This document shows, piece after piece, positions 41,285-50,860 of a stretch of 64,000 nt of DNA. Position 1 is the stretch's first letter, and each line of letters opens with the position of its first letter. This DNA is from Chromatocurvus sp046260765. GTDB taxonomy: Bacteria; Pseudomonadota; Gammaproteobacteria; Pseudomonadales; Halieaceae. The stretch is from the NCBI GenBank assembly GCA_046260765.1, contig JBHEOO010000017.1, positions 1 through 64,000 on the forward strand. Direction: 5' to 3'. The notes beneath the pieces were generated by a model. That model saw nothing but the letters and a program-made list of their open reading frames with translations. It was not told the origin of the DNA and ran no database searches. Both the position numbers and the translations under genes were made by a program.

Positions 41285-43081
41285 GTGAGTGATCTCAAGC
41301 ACATCCGCAATTTCTCGATCATTGCGCATATCGACCACGGAAAGTCCACGCTGGCAGATCGATTCATACAGCACTGCGGTGGACTGAGCGATCGCGAGAT
41401 GAGCGAGCAGGTCCTCGACTCTATGGATATCGAGCGCGAGCGCGGCATTACCATCAAGGCCCAGAGCGTTACTCTCGATTACCGGGCACGGGACGGGCAG
41501 GTTTACCAGCTGAATTTCATCGATACACCTGGACACGTCGATTTCTCCTACGAGGTTTCACGTTCCCTGTTTGCCTGCGAGGGGGCCCTGCTGGTGGTGG
41601 ATGCGGGTCAGGGTGTTGAGGCGCAGTCCGTCGCTAACTGCTATACAGCCATCGAGCAGGGCCTTGAGGTATTGCCGGTGCTGAACAAAATGGATCTGCC
41701 GCAGGCGGATCCCGACAAGGTACGCATCGAGATCGAGGAAATCATTGGCATCGATGCGACCGACGCCTGCCTGGTCAGCGCCAAATCCGGCATGGGAATC
41801 GAAGACGTTCTGGAGCAGCTGGTGGCAAAGGTGCCGCCACCGGAAGGTGACCGGGATGCCCCGCTTCAGGCACTGATCATCGATTCCTGGTTCGACAATT
41901 ATCTCGGTGTGGTATCGCTGGTTCGCGTCAAGCAGGGCATGCTGAGTAAGCGCGACAGGATTGTCACCAAATCCACCGGCAAGCAGCATCAGGTGGATGG
42001 CGTGGGGATTTTTACACCGAAGCGCAAAGAAACCGGGTGCCTGCGTGCTGGTGAAGTGGGTTACGTCATTGCCGGTATCAAGGAGATCAACGGTGCCCCG
42101 GTAGGCGATACACTGGTGCCGGCCCAACACACGGATGTACCGGCGCTGCCGGGTTTCAAGAAGGTGCGTCCGCAGGTTTACGCCGGCATTTTCACGGTGT
42201 CCACGGATGACTACGAGGATTTTCGTGACGCGCTGGCGAAGTTGACATTAAACGATGCCTCGCTGTTCTACGAGCCGGAAACCTCCGATGCCCTGGGCTT
42301 CGGTTTTCGCTGCGGTTTCCTCGGTATGCTGCACATGGAGATTATCCAGGAAAGGCTGGAGCGCGAGTACGATCTCGACCTGATCACCACCGCCCCCTCG
42401 GTGATCTATGAGGTGTTGACCAAGGCCGGCGAGGTGCTCAGCATCGACAATCCTTCCTCTTTGCCCGACCCCGGCGATATCGAGGAGATGCGTGAGCCCA
42501 TCGCCCGCTGCAGCATTCTGGTACCACAGGACTATCTGGGCAACGTGATCACCCTGTGTGTCGAAAAGCGCGGCGAGCAGATAGACATGCAGTTTCTGGG
42601 CTCCCAGGTATCCCTGAGCTATGACATCCCGCTGGCGGAGGTGGTGCTCGATTTCTTTGACCGGCTTAAGTCGGTAAGCCGCGGTTATGCCTCCCTGGAG
42701 TATGGCTTTGATCGCTTTCAGCCGGCGAACCTCGCACGCCTGGATGTACTGATTAACGGCGAAAAGGTAGATGCGCTGGCAGTGATCGTGCACCGCGACC
42801 ATATCCAGCACCGCGGCCGCGTGCTGACCGAAAAAATGAAAGAGCTTATCCCACGGCAGATGTTCGATGTGGCGATACAGGCCGCGGTTGGCGGCAAGAT
42901 TGTGGCACGCCAGACGGTCAAGGCGCTGCGCAAGAACGTGACGGCCAAGTGCTACGGCGGCGATGTGTCGCGCAAACGCAAACTGCTCGATAAACAGAAG
43001 GCCGGCAAAAAGCGCATGAAGCAGGTTGGCCGCGTTGAAATCCCGCAGTCGGCGTTCCTCGCCGTCTTGCAGGTAGACTGA
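41285..43081 (+). CDS. lepA: Elongation factor 4 (LepA)
   Basis: 598-residue translational GTPase that back-translocates or helps ribosome assembly. G1 AHIDHGKSTLADRFI, G2 RGITIKAQSV, G3 DTPGHVDFS and G4 NKMDLP are intact. The C-terminal LepA-specific domain with VSRKRKLLDKQKAGKKRMKQ ends the protein. GTG 41285 is the start, with a weak ribosome site. The lepA-lepB pair is standard. Confidence 0.97.
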   Translation: MSDLKHIRNFSIIAHIDHGKSTLADRFIQHCGGLSDREMSEQVLDSMDIERERGITIKAQSVTLDYRARDGQVYQLNFIDTPGHVDFSYEVSRSLFACEGALLVVDAGQGVEAQSVANCYTAIEQGLEVLPVLNKMDLPQADPDKVRIEIEEIIGIDATDACLVSAKSGMGIEDVLEQLVAKVPPPEGDRDAPLQALIIDSWFDNYLGVVSLVRVKQGMLSKRDRIVTKSTGKQHQVDGVGIFTPKRKETGCLRAGEVGYVIAGIKEINGAPVGDTLVPAQHTDVPALPGFKKVRPQVYAGIFTVSTDDYEDFRDALAKLTLNDASLFYEPETSDALGFGFRCGFLGMLHMEIIQERLEREYDLDLITTAPSVIYEVLTKAGEVLSIDNPSSLPDPGDIEEMREPIARCSILVPQDYLGNVITLCVEKRGEQIDMQFLGSQVSLSYDIPLAEVVLDFFDRLKSVSRGYASLEYGFDRFQPANLARLDVLINGEKVDALAVIVHRDHIQHRGRVLTEKMKELIPRQMFDVAIQAAVGGKIVARQTVKALRKNVTAKCYGGDVSRKRKLLDKQKAGKKRMKQVGRVEIPQSAFLAVLQVD

Positions 43082-43096
43082 TAGGGACGGACCCCG

Positions 43097-43864
43097 ATGA
43101 CCATAGACTTCCCCCTGATACTGGTGTTGGCGGTATTCTTTACCGGTGGCGTCTGGCTGGTTGATGTGCTGCTGCTGGCGCCGGCCCGACGCCGCAATGC
43201 CGTCGAGCAAGAGGTATCGGAACCTGTGCTCGTGGAGTACTCGAAGTCCTTTTTCCCCGTGCTTTTTGTGGTTTTCGTGTTGCGCTCGTTTATCGTGGAG
43301 CCGTTCCAGATACCGTCTTCCTCCATGGTGCCGACGCTGGAGGTGGGGGACTACATTCTGGTCAACAAGTTTACCTACGGGCTGCGACTGCCCGTCGTGC
43401 GCACGAAGGTGTTTGACATGAATGAGCCGGAGCGCGGTGATGTGATGGTGTTCTTTCCTCCACATATGAATAAGACTTACTACATCAAGCGCATTATCGG
43501 TATCCCAGGGGACACCGTCACGCACCGCAACCGGCGCCTGTATGTGAATGGCGAGCTGGTCGAGACAGAAGCCCTCGCCGTCATCCCCAAGGGGCGCTCC
43601 CGCTACCAGATCAGCCGGGCGGAGTTTGGTGAAGAAGGCCATTTGCTGCAGGAAGAGGTATCGCGGCCGACACGGGATTTTTCAGTGGTTGTGCGTCCGG
43701 GCCATTACTTCATGATGGGCGATAACCGTGACAACAGCAGCGACAGCCGCGTATGGGGTCAGGTGGCGGAGAAGGACATTGTTGGCAAGGCATTTGCCGT
43801 GTGGATGCATTGGGACTCGCTGTTCAGCGTGCCCAGCTTCAGTCGGGTGGGCGGGATTCGCTAA
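43097..43864 (+). CDS. lepB: Signal peptidase I
   Basis: 255-residue inner-membrane protease that removes signal peptides from Sec- and Tat-exported proteins. Two N-terminal TM segments, then IPSSSMVPTLEVGDYILVNK with catalytic Ser76, and YYIKRIIGIPGD with the Lys131 base. The GDNRDNSSDSRVWG box is present. It follows lepA by 15 bp and should be cotranscribed. The E. coli C-terminal extension is shorter here. Confidence 0.97.
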   Translation: MTIDFPLILVLAVFFTGGVWLVDVLLLAPARRRNAVEQEVSEPVLVEYSKSFFPVLFVVFVLRSFIVEPFQIPSSSMVPTLEVGDYILVNKFTYGLRLPVVRTKVFDMNEPERGDVMVFFPPHMNKTYYIKRIIGIPGDTVTHRNRRLYVNGELVETEALAVIPKGRSRYQISRAEFGEEGHLLQEEVSRPTRDFSVVVRPGHYFMMGDNRDNSSDSRVWGQVAEKDIVGKAFAVWMHWDSLFSVPSFSRVGGIR

Positions 43865-43927
43865 CGCCGATCCATTCAGGGGAATGGTGCCGTTCGCACA
43901 TGGCGCGCACACAACGGGACAGCGATT

Positions 43928-44314
43928 ATGACGTTACAGGGTTCACAGCGGGGCATGTCACTTCCGGGCTTGCTGGTCATCGCAATCATGGTGGGTTTTT
44001 TTGTCACAGCCGCCATTCGGATCGCGCCCAAATATATAGAGTACCTGACCGTCAAGGAGGTGGTGGAGCGCGTTGCCAGCGAATTCAATCGCGATGAAGA
44101 CACGATTTCCGACGTGCGCCGCAAGCTGGCGACCATTCTGAATACCAACCAGGTCTACGACATCGATTACAAGGACATTGAAGTCTATCGCGAAGACGGC
44201 GAGACCTGGATCGACGCCCGTTATGAAGCCCGCGTTCCGATGGTCTGGCGCATTGATGCCGTGATCAAGTTCGACGATCTGCTGTTCGAGGCCGGGCGCG
44301 CCGGGCCGCAATGA
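43928..44314 (+). CDS. DUF4845 family membrane protein
   Basis: 128-residue protein of the DUF4845 family that sits between lepB and rnc in many gammaproteobacteria. An N-terminal pilin-like stretch SQRGMSLPGLLVIAIMVGFF forms a TM helix, and the rest (YIEYLTVKEVVERVASEF and following) is periplasmic or cytosolic. Function not established. Its stop overlaps the rnc ATG (ATGA). Confidence 0.9.
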   Translation: MTLQGSQRGMSLPGLLVIAIMVGFFVTAAIRIAPKYIEYLTVKEVVERVASEFNRDEDTISDVRRKLATILNTNQVYDIDYKDIEVYREDGETWIDARYEARVPMVWRIDAVIKFDDLLFEAGRAGPQ

Positions 44315-44994
44315 GTGCGACGAGTCAATCGGCAAACCTCGAACGCGCTATCGACTATGCATTTTCCCAGCGCGCACTACTTTTACAGGCACTGTCTCAT
44401 CGCAGCGCGGGTCGTCACAACAACGAACGGCTTGAGTTTCTGGGAGATTCCATCCTTAATCATCTCGTGGCGGAGCATCTCTACGATACTTTCCCGCGCG
44501 CACGTGAGGGCTCACTGAGCCGTATGCGCGCGGAGATCGTCAAGGGTGAGACGCTGGCAGCGGTCGCTCGCGAGCTGAGCCTTGGAGACTACCTGGTACT
44601 TGGACCGGGTGAACTGAAGAGCGGTGGCCATCGTCGTGATTCCATTCTCGCCGATACCCTGGAGGCACTGACCGGCGCCATCCTGATTGACGGTGGTCTA
44701 GAGGCCTGCAGGCGCTTTGTCATGCAGGTGCTGGGTGGACGCCTCGGCGCGTTGCAGGATATCGAACTCGACAAGGATCCGAAAACCCGGCTTCAGGAGT
44801 ACCTGCAGTCAAGGGGGCTGCCGCTGCCTGAGTATCACTTGCTTGATGTCAGTGGCGACGATCACGATCAGGAGTTCCGCGTCAGCTGTCGCCTCGCGAA
44901 GCCAAAGTCGACTGCCGAGGGTACGGGCAGCAGTATCCGGCGCGCCGAACAGGCCGCCGCAAAAACCGCAATGGGTCTTCTCAACCGTGGTTGA
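44311..44994 (+). CDS. rnc: Ribonuclease III
   Basis: 227-residue double-strand RNA endonuclease for rRNA processing. The nuclease signature NNERLEFLGDSILNHLVAEH and the second acidic cluster DTLEALTGAIL are present, and the C-terminal dsRNA-binding domain (DPKTRLQEYLQSRGLPLPEY to RRAEQAAAKTAMGLL) is complete. Overlaps DUF4845 at the start and era at the end, so rnc-era are coupled. Confidence 0.97.
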   Translation: MSATSQSANLERAIDYAFSQRALLLQALSHRSAGRHNNERLEFLGDSILNHLVAEHLYDTFPRAREGSLSRMRAEIVKGETLAAVARELSLGDYLVLGPGELKSGGHRRDSILADTLEALTGAILIDGGLEACRRFVMQVLGGRLGALQDIELDKDPKTRLQEYLQSRGLPLPEYHLLDVSGDDHDQEFRVSCRLAKPKSTAEGTGSSIRRAEQAAAKTAMGLLNRG

Positions 44995-45892
44995 TCCAGT
45001 GGCACATCGCTGTGGGCATGTCGCCATCATCGGTCGACCCAATACCGGCAAGTCTACCCTGCTCAACTACCTGGTAGGCCAGAAGCTCAGCATTACCTCA
45101 CGCAAGCCGCAGACCACGCGCCATCAGATACTCGGGATCAAGACCGGCGACGATTATCAGATCCTGTTTGTCGATACACCGGGCATGCACGTGGACGCCC
45201 CGCGCGCCATTAACCGTATGATGAACCGCGCCGCCAGTTCTTCCCTTGTGGATGTCGATGTGGTGCTGATGGTGGTTGACCGCACGGCATGGACAGAGAA
45301 CGACGAGCGTGTCCTGAGCCACCTGGTGAACTGTGAGGCGCCGGTGATTCTGGTGGTGAACAAGGTCGACCTGGTTCGGGACAAGACCGAGCTGCTGCCG
45401 CACCTCGAGAGTCTGGAAAAAAAGGCGGATTTTGCCGCGATTGTGCCGTTGTCGGCGCTGCGCAAGCAGAATATCGATGCGCTTGAGCGGGAGATTGTCT
45501 CGCGCCTGCCAGAGCGCGATGCTCTGTTTCCTGAAGATCAGATTACCGACAAAAGCATGCGCTTTCTTGCGGCGGAAATCGTTCGCGAGAAAATCATGCG
45601 TCAGCTGGGCGATGAATTGCCTTACGCCACGGCTGTGGAGATAGAAGAATTCGTCGACGACAAGGGCATTCTGAATATTTCCGCACTGGTCCTGGTCGAG
45701 CGTCGCGGCCAGAAGCTGATTCTTATTGGCGAGGGTGGCTCCCGTCTGCGTTCCATTGGTAGCGAAGCCAGGCGCGATATGGAAAAGCTGTTCGACAACA
45801 AGGTCATGCTGCGGCTCTGGGTCAAGATCAAGTCCGGCTGGTCCGATGATGATCGGGCCCTGAAGAGCCTTGGCTACGACGATCGCGCTTAG
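44987..45892 (+). CDS. era: GTPase Era
   Basis: 301-residue GTPase for 30S assembly. G1 GRPNTGKSTLLNYLVG, G2 KPQTTRHQ, G3 DTPGMH, G4 NKVDLVRD and the C-terminal KH domain (ILVERRGQKLILIGEGGSRL region) are intact. Starts at GTG 44987, overlapping the end of rnc by eight bases; this start gives exactly the usual Era length. The upstream reading frame back to 44717 is within rnc and is rejected. Confidence 0.96.
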   Translation: MVDPVAHRCGHVAIIGRPNTGKSTLLNYLVGQKLSITSRKPQTTRHQILGIKTGDDYQILFVDTPGMHVDAPRAINRMMNRAASSSLVDVDVVLMVVDRTAWTENDERVLSHLVNCEAPVILVVNKVDLVRDKTELLPHLESLEKKADFAAIVPLSALRKQNIDALEREIVSRLPERDALFPEDQITDKSMRFLAAEIVREKIMRQLGDELPYATAVEIEEFVDDKGILNISALVLVERRGQKLILIGEGGSRLRSIGSEARRDMEKLFDNKVMLRLWVKIKSGWSDDDRALKSLGYDDRA

Positions 45893-45914
45893 CATTATTC
45901 CCGGGGCCTGGTGA

Positions 45915-46649
45915 ATGCGCATTACCCTGCAGCCGGCCTATCTGCTTCACCGTAGACCGTTTCGCGACAGCAGCCAGCTGCTCGAGGTTCTCACGGCTGA
46001 GTACGGTCGCCTTGGCCTGGTTGCCCGCGGCGTGCGTCGCAAGTCGCGCGGTGGTTCCAGCGGCTCACTGCTGCAGCCATTTGCCCCTCTGCTTCTTTCC
46101 TTCTCTGGTGGCGGTGAGCTGAAGACGCTGACCGGAGTCGAGGCTGGTGGCGGCATCGCGCCACTGCGCGGCGATGCACTGCTCAGTGGGTTTTACCTGA
46201 ATGAGCTGGCGGTGCGCCTGCTGCACCGCGATGATCCACAGCCAGATATTTTTGCCGCCTATGCGCTGGCATTGGCCGCGCTTGCTGACGGTGGCGCTAT
46301 CGAGGATGCACTCCGCGCTTTTGAGTTCAGCCTGCTGGACGCGCTGGGTTACCGTGTTGAGCTGGCGGTGAACGGTGCCGATGGTGGTGTTATCGCGGAT
46401 GAGGCGTTCTACGCCTATCGGCCTGGCACGGGGTTGATTCCGCAGGTGGCATCAGCGGTGGCCGAGATCCCCGCTGGACTGTATAGAGGATCCGATCTGT
46501 TGGCGGTAGCGCGGGGTGACTACCGCGGCTCGGCGGGACAGACCGCCAAGCGATTGGCCCGTTCAGCGCTCGCAGACCTGCTCGGTGGTCGCCCACTGCG
46601 CAGCCGGGAGCTGTTCCTGCAGCAGCGTCAGCGCGCCCGCGAAAGCTAG
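45915..46649 (+). CDS. recO: DNA repair protein RecO
   Basis: 244-residue recombination mediator that helps RecA displace SSB. N-terminal OB-fold begins MRITLQPAYLLHRRPFRDSS, then LLEVLTAEYGRLGLVARGVR. The C-terminal helical part ends with GGRPLRSRELFLQQRQRARE, the family's closing motif. It follows era by 22 bp. In Pseudomonas pdxJ comes next; here cysM follows instead. Confidence 0.94.
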   Translation: MRITLQPAYLLHRRPFRDSSQLLEVLTAEYGRLGLVARGVRRKSRGGSSGSLLQPFAPLLLSFSGGGELKTLTGVEAGGGIAPLRGDALLSGFYLNELAVRLLHRDDPQPDIFAAYALALAALADGGAIEDALRAFEFSLLDALGYRVELAVNGADGGVIADEAFYAYRPGTGLIPQVASAVAEIPAGLYRGSDLLAVARGDYRGSAGQTAKRLARSALADLLGGRPLRSRELFLQQRQRARES

Positions 46650-46759
46650 AACTGCAGCACATACATTTCAGTGTCGTCGCCACCAGACGTGCCCCTGCGC
46701 AGGCGCGGTCGCAGGCGTTATACTGCATGGTGCCACTTGCAGCGAAGGTCTCTCACTCC

Positions 46760-47659
46760 ATGCCCACATACCCAACGATAGAAAGCTGCATCGGCCAGAC
46801 GCCCCTGGTCAGGCTGCAGCGTCTGCCGGGAACGACAGACAACATGTTGCTGGCGAAGCTCGAAGGCAACAATCCCGCGGGGTCGGTCAAGGACCGGCCT
46901 GCGCTCAGCATGATCGCCGAGGCGGAGGCCCGCGGTGACATCAGGCCTGGCGACACCCTTATCGAGGCGACCAGCGGTAACACGGGCATCGCCCTGGCGA
47001 TGGCCGCGGCGATTCGTGGCTATCGTCTGGTGCTCATCATGCCGGAAAGCGCCAGCGCTGAACGTAAGCAGGCCATGCAGGCCTATGGCGCCGAGCTGAT
47101 CGAAGTGTCGGCCAAGGCCGGTATGGAGGGCGCCCGCGACATGGCCGATAGCATGGCCGGCGAGGGGCGCGGCCGCGTGCTCGACCAGTTCGCCAACCCG
47201 GATAATCCCATGGCGCACTATCGCGGCACAGGACCTGAGCTGTGGCAGCAGACGGCGGGCGAAATTACACATCTGGTGACGTCCATGGGGACTACCGGCA
47301 CGGCCATGGGCTGTTCCGCCTTTCTCAAGGAAATGAATCCGGGGATACAGATTATCGGGTTGCAACCGGCCGACGGTGCCAGCATTCCTGGCATTCGCCG
47401 ATGGCCCGAGGCCTACCTGCCGAAAATCTTCGAGGCTGCGCGAGTGGATCGCGTGATGGATATTTCACAGGAAGAGTCCGAGGACACCATGCGCCGACTC
47501 GCAGCGGAGGAAGGTATATTCTGCGGCGTATCAGCAGGTGGCTCAGTGGCGGGCGCACTTCGACTGTCACGAGAAGTTGAGAACGCGACGATCGTGTCGA
47601 TCATTTGTGATCGCGGCGATCGCTATCTGTCCACCGGTGTGTTTGCACCGCGCAACTGA
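46760..47659 (+). CDS. cysM: Cysteine synthase B
   Basis: 299-residue PLP enzyme making cysteine from O-acetylserine and sulfide or thiosulfate. KLEGNNPAGSVKDRPALSMI has the PLP lysine in the SVKDR motif typical of CysM (CysK has SVKCR/SVKDRIG variants). ATSGNTGIALAMAAAIRGYR and the GTTGTAMG phosphate loop are intact. ATG 46760 is preferred over 46727, which lies too close to the -10-like TATACT. relA follows on the same strand. Confidence 0.93.
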   Translation: MPTYPTIESCIGQTPLVRLQRLPGTTDNMLLAKLEGNNPAGSVKDRPALSMIAEAEARGDIRPGDTLIEATSGNTGIALAMAAAIRGYRLVLIMPESASAERKQAMQAYGAELIEVSAKAGMEGARDMADSMAGEGRGRVLDQFANPDNPMAHYRGTGPELWQQTAGEITHLVTSMGTTGTAMGCSAFLKEMNPGIQIIGLQPADGASIPGIRRWPEAYLPKIFEAARVDRVMDISQEESEDTMRRLAAEEGIFCGVSAGGSVAGALRLSREVENATIVSIICDRGDRYLSTGVFAPRN

Positions 47660-47672
47660 GCGGGCGCAGTCC

Positions 47673-49898
47673 ATGGTTCAGGTCCGGGATCAGTTTCACG
47701 TCAGCGCAGACGGCCAGGTGGACGTCAGCAGCTGGCTTGCCCATATACCGCTAGCGTTAGAGGGGGCTGATCGCGAGCGACTTGCTGATGCGGCGCAGAT
47801 GGCTAGCGAGGCGCGGGACATGCCGGGGCTTGATGCCAGTGACTGGAGCGCGCACTCAGACTGCCTGCTCGCGGGCGTTGAGACCGCGCAGATACTCGCC
47901 GAACTGCAGGTCGGCGTGGATTGCCTGCTGGCGGGGCTGCTGTACCGCGCAGTGCGCGAGGGGCGGCTGGACATCGCCACGGTCAAAGACCGCTTCGGTC
48001 AGGGTACCGGTGACCTTCTCGAGGGTGTGCTACGAATGGCTGCTGTCGGCGACCTGCGAAAAACGGGGGATGCCCGCGTTCTCGGTCAGGCCGACGCGCA
48101 GCGCGAGAATATTCGCAAAATGCTGGTGGCGATTGTTGATGATGTTCGTGTTGCGCTGATAAAGCTGGCGGAACGCACCTGTGCGATTCGGGCGGTCAAG
48201 AACGATGTCGAGCGGCGCGAATCCATCGCACGGGAGATATCAGACGTCTATGCGCCGCTGGCCCATCGTCTCGGCATCGGACACCTGAAATGGGAGCTGG
48301 AGGATCTGTCCTTTCGCTATCTGCATCCCGATGCCTACGGCAAGATCGCACGTCTGCTGGATGGCAAGCGGCGTGAGCGAGACCGCTTTATCCAGCAGGT
48401 GTCGTCGCAGCTCGACGTCGTGCTGAGCAACGCGGATATCGAGTTCGAGCTGAACGGTCGCGCCAAGCACATCTACAGTATCTGGCGTAAAATGCAGCGC
48501 AAGGGCATCGGCTTCTCGCAGGTCTACGACATCCGCGCGCTGCGCATCCTGGTTCCCGACGTCAAGGATTGCTACGCCACGCTCGGCCTGGTCCATGGTC
48601 TGTGGCGCAATATTCCGAACGAGTTTGATGATTACATTGCCAGTCCCAAGGAAAACGGTTATCGCTCTCTCCACACTGCCGTAATAGGGCCGGAGGGAAA
48701 GATTCTCGAGGTGCAGATACGCAGCCGTGCCATGCACGAGGAGGCAGAACTGGGCGTCTGTGCGCATTGGCGCTATAAGGGCTCGGACCGGGAGGCGCGT
48801 CTTGGCAGCACTTATGAGGAGAAGATAGCCTGGCTTCGCCAGGTTCTCGATTGGCATGAGGAAACCGGCGACGCCGGTGGCGTCGCCGAACAGCTCAGCT
48901 TCAATGTCGCTCAGGATCGCGTATACGTTTTCACGCCATCCGGCGACGTGGTGAATCTTGCCAGCGGCGCTACCCCGCTGGATTTTGCCTACCACGTGCA
49001 TACCGAAGTGGGACACCGCTGCCGCGGTGCCAAGGTCAACGGGCAGATAGTGCCGCTGACCTATGAACTCAAGACAGGTGAGCGGGTTGAAATACTCACC
49101 GCCAAACAGGGTCAGCCGAAGCGCGACTGGCTGCAGCCGACGCTGGGTTATCTCAAGACCAGTCGCGCCCGTGCCAAGGTGCAGCAGTGGTTCAAGAGCC
49201 AGGCGCGCGAGGAGAACATCGACGCCGGCCGGCACCTGCTGGAGCGCGAGTTCCGGCGTATGGCGCTGACCAGCGTCGACTACAAGCGCATTGCTGCCAG
49301 GGTGCAGCTGTCAACGGTTGAGGATATGTTTGCGGCGGTGGGCGCGGGCGATCTGTCCTCATCGCAGGTGCTAAACGCAGCAGAGAGCCTGATCGGCGAC
49401 AAGCCCCAGCCGCAGCTGCGCGTCGCCCACGGCACTGGCCGTCGCCGTGGGCATGTTGATGTGCAGGGCGTGGGCAACCTGCTGACGCATATGGCGGGCT
49501 GCTGCAAGCCGCTTCCTGGCGACAGCATTGTCGGCTTTATCACACAGGGCCGCGGTGTCAGCGTACACCGCGCGGACTGTCGCCGGGTGGTGGAGTGCCA
49601 GGACAGCTCTCCAGAGCGCATTATCGACGTGGAATGGGGTTCGGATGCCGACGAAAAGTTCGAGGTCGATATCGCTATCGAAGCCTACGACAGACAAGGG
49701 CTACTGCGCGATGTCACCGGGATGTTTGCCACGGCCCGCATCAACGTGCTCGCCATCAATACGCAGTCGATACGGCAGTCGCATTCCGCCACCATGCGCC
49801 TGACGGTGGAAATTGCCGACCTGGAGTCACTTGCCAAGCTGCTGGAGCGACTGAACCGACTGAAAAACGTGATATCCGCAAAGCGGATCAACAGCTGA
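47673..49898 (+). CDS. relA: (p)ppGpp synthetase RelA
   Basis: 741-residue ribosome-associated stringent-response enzyme. The pseudo-hydrolase region lacks the HD signature (CLLAGLLYRAVREGRLDIAT), so it is RelA rather than SpoT. The synthetase domain (RKGIGFSQVYDIRALRILVP, SPKENGYRSLHTAVIG), TGS (RVYVFTPSGDVVNLASGATP) and C-terminal ACT domain (IAIEAYDRQGLLRDVTGMFA) follow. ATG 47673 gives family length. The frame further upstream lies in cysM. Confidence 0.95.
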   Translation: MVQVRDQFHVSADGQVDVSSWLAHIPLALEGADRERLADAAQMASEARDMPGLDASDWSAHSDCLLAGVETAQILAELQVGVDCLLAGLLYRAVREGRLDIATVKDRFGQGTGDLLEGVLRMAAVGDLRKTGDARVLGQADAQRENIRKMLVAIVDDVRVALIKLAERTCAIRAVKNDVERRESIAREISDVYAPLAHRLGIGHLKWELEDLSFRYLHPDAYGKIARLLDGKRRERDRFIQQVSSQLDVVLSNADIEFELNGRAKHIYSIWRKMQRKGIGFSQVYDIRALRILVPDVKDCYATLGLVHGLWRNIPNEFDDYIASPKENGYRSLHTAVIGPEGKILEVQIRSRAMHEEAELGVCAHWRYKGSDREARLGSTYEEKIAWLRQVLDWHEETGDAGGVAEQLSFNVAQDRVYVFTPSGDVVNLASGATPLDFAYHVHTEVGHRCRGAKVNGQIVPLTYELKTGERVEILTAKQGQPKRDWLQPTLGYLKTSRARAKVQQWFKSQAREENIDAGRHLLEREFRRMALTSVDYKRIAARVQLSTVEDMFAAVGAGDLSSSQVLNAAESLIGDKPQPQLRVAHGTGRRRGHVDVQGVGNLLTHMAGCCKPLPGDSIVGFITQGRGVSVHRADCRRVVECQDSSPERIIDVEWGSDADEKFEVDIAIEAYDRQGLLRDVTGMFATARINVLAINTQSIRQSHSATMRLTVEIADLESLAKLLERLNRLKNVISAKRINS

Positions 49899-49907
49899 GG
49901 TAATCCC

Positions 49908-50720
49908 GTGTCCGATCCCCGCTATGACCTGAACGACCTCCTGCGCATCATGCAGCGGCTGCGCGATCCCGATGGCGGTTGCCCCTGGGATCTGCAGCAG
50001 GATTTCCAGAGCATCGTGCCCTCCACTATTGAGGAGTGCTACGAGCTGGCGGAGGCGATCGAGCAGGAGGATTACCCGCACGTCGCCGAGGAGCTCGGCG
50101 ACGTGCTGTTCCAGGTGATCTTCTATGCCCAGCTGGGTAGTGAGCGGGAGCTCTTCGATTTCCACGCCATTGTGCATACGCTGGCAGACAAACTGGTCCG
50201 GCGACATCCGCATGTCTTCGTCCCCGGTGATCTTGAACAGCGTGTGGATCCTGGGGCCATGGATGAGGCAGACGTCAAGGCACAGTGGGAGGCAATCAAG
50301 CGCGACGAGCGCCGCGCCCGCGACCAGCACCATGCGCTTGCCGATGTGCCGGTGGCACTGCCGGCACTGCAGCGGTCGCAGAAGCTGCAGAAACGCGCCG
50401 CCCATGCGGGCTTTGACTGGCCGGACAGCGATGGCGTGCTGAGCAAGCTGGAGGAGGAGATCGCAGAGCTGCGGGAGGCCATGCACAGCGCCGATAGCGA
50501 CGCTGTTGAAGACGAAATGGGCGATGTGTTGTTCACCTGCGTCAACCTGGCGCGCTGGTTGCGCCTGGATGCAGAGCGTGCCCTGCGGCGTGCATCGGGC
50601 AAGTTCGAGCGCCGCTTCCGGCGCGTGGAGGAACTGGCAGGCGCCCGCGGAAAGACAATTGAATCCCTTGATCCGGCGTCGCTGGATGAACTCTGGCAGG
50701 CTGTGAAATCGGGTCACTAG
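49908..50720 (+). CDS. mazG: Nucleoside triphosphate pyrophosphohydrolase MazG
   Basis: 270-residue NTP pyrophosphatase of two tandem MazG domains. The first has LRDPDGGCPWDLQQDFQSIV and EEctYELAEAI-type EELGDVLFQVIFYAQL; the second has KLEEEIAELREAMHSADSD and EDEMGDVLFTCVNLARWLRL. E-rich metal sites are intact. It limits aberrant NTPs and can lower ppGpp, fitting its place nine bases after relA. Start is GTG 49908. Confidence 0.95.
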   Translation: MSDPRYDLNDLLRIMQRLRDPDGGCPWDLQQDFQSIVPSTIEECYELAEAIEQEDYPHVAEELGDVLFQVIFYAQLGSERELFDFHAIVHTLADKLVRRHPHVFVPGDLEQRVDPGAMDEADVKAQWEAIKRDERRARDQHHALADVPVALPALQRSQKLQKRAAHAGFDWPDSDGVLSKLEEEIAELREAMHSADSDAVEDEMGDVLFTCVNLARWLRLDAERALRRASGKFERRFRRVEELAGARGKTIESLDPASLDELWQAVKSGH

Positions 50721-50808
50721 CCCCGTTGTAGGGGGCCCGGGCAGGCGCTGGGCAGGCTCTTGTACTCACTCCGTGGGCTGTGTAAGGTTGCGCTTCGTTT
50801 AAACGGGT

Positions 50809-50837
50809 TTGGCGTTTCCACTTGCGCCGCATATAAC
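50809..50837 (+). promoter_or_regulatory. Sigma-70 promoter for adk
   Basis: TTGGCG (50809-50814), a 17-bp spacer and TATAAC (50832-50837), 23 bases before the adk ATG. Both hexamers are good matches and the spacer is optimal. Confidence 0.65.
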
Positions 50838-50860
50838 AGTTATTGCGAAGGAACAGCTGC

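Noticed and set aside
42248..43642. 464-codon open frame opposite lepA and lepB
   Set aside because: Antisense to two certain housekeeping genes and without recognisable motifs.
46696..46724. Promoter for cysM with TATACT at 46719-46724
   Set aside because: The -10 is good but the matching -35 position (TGCGCA) agrees at only about three of six bases.
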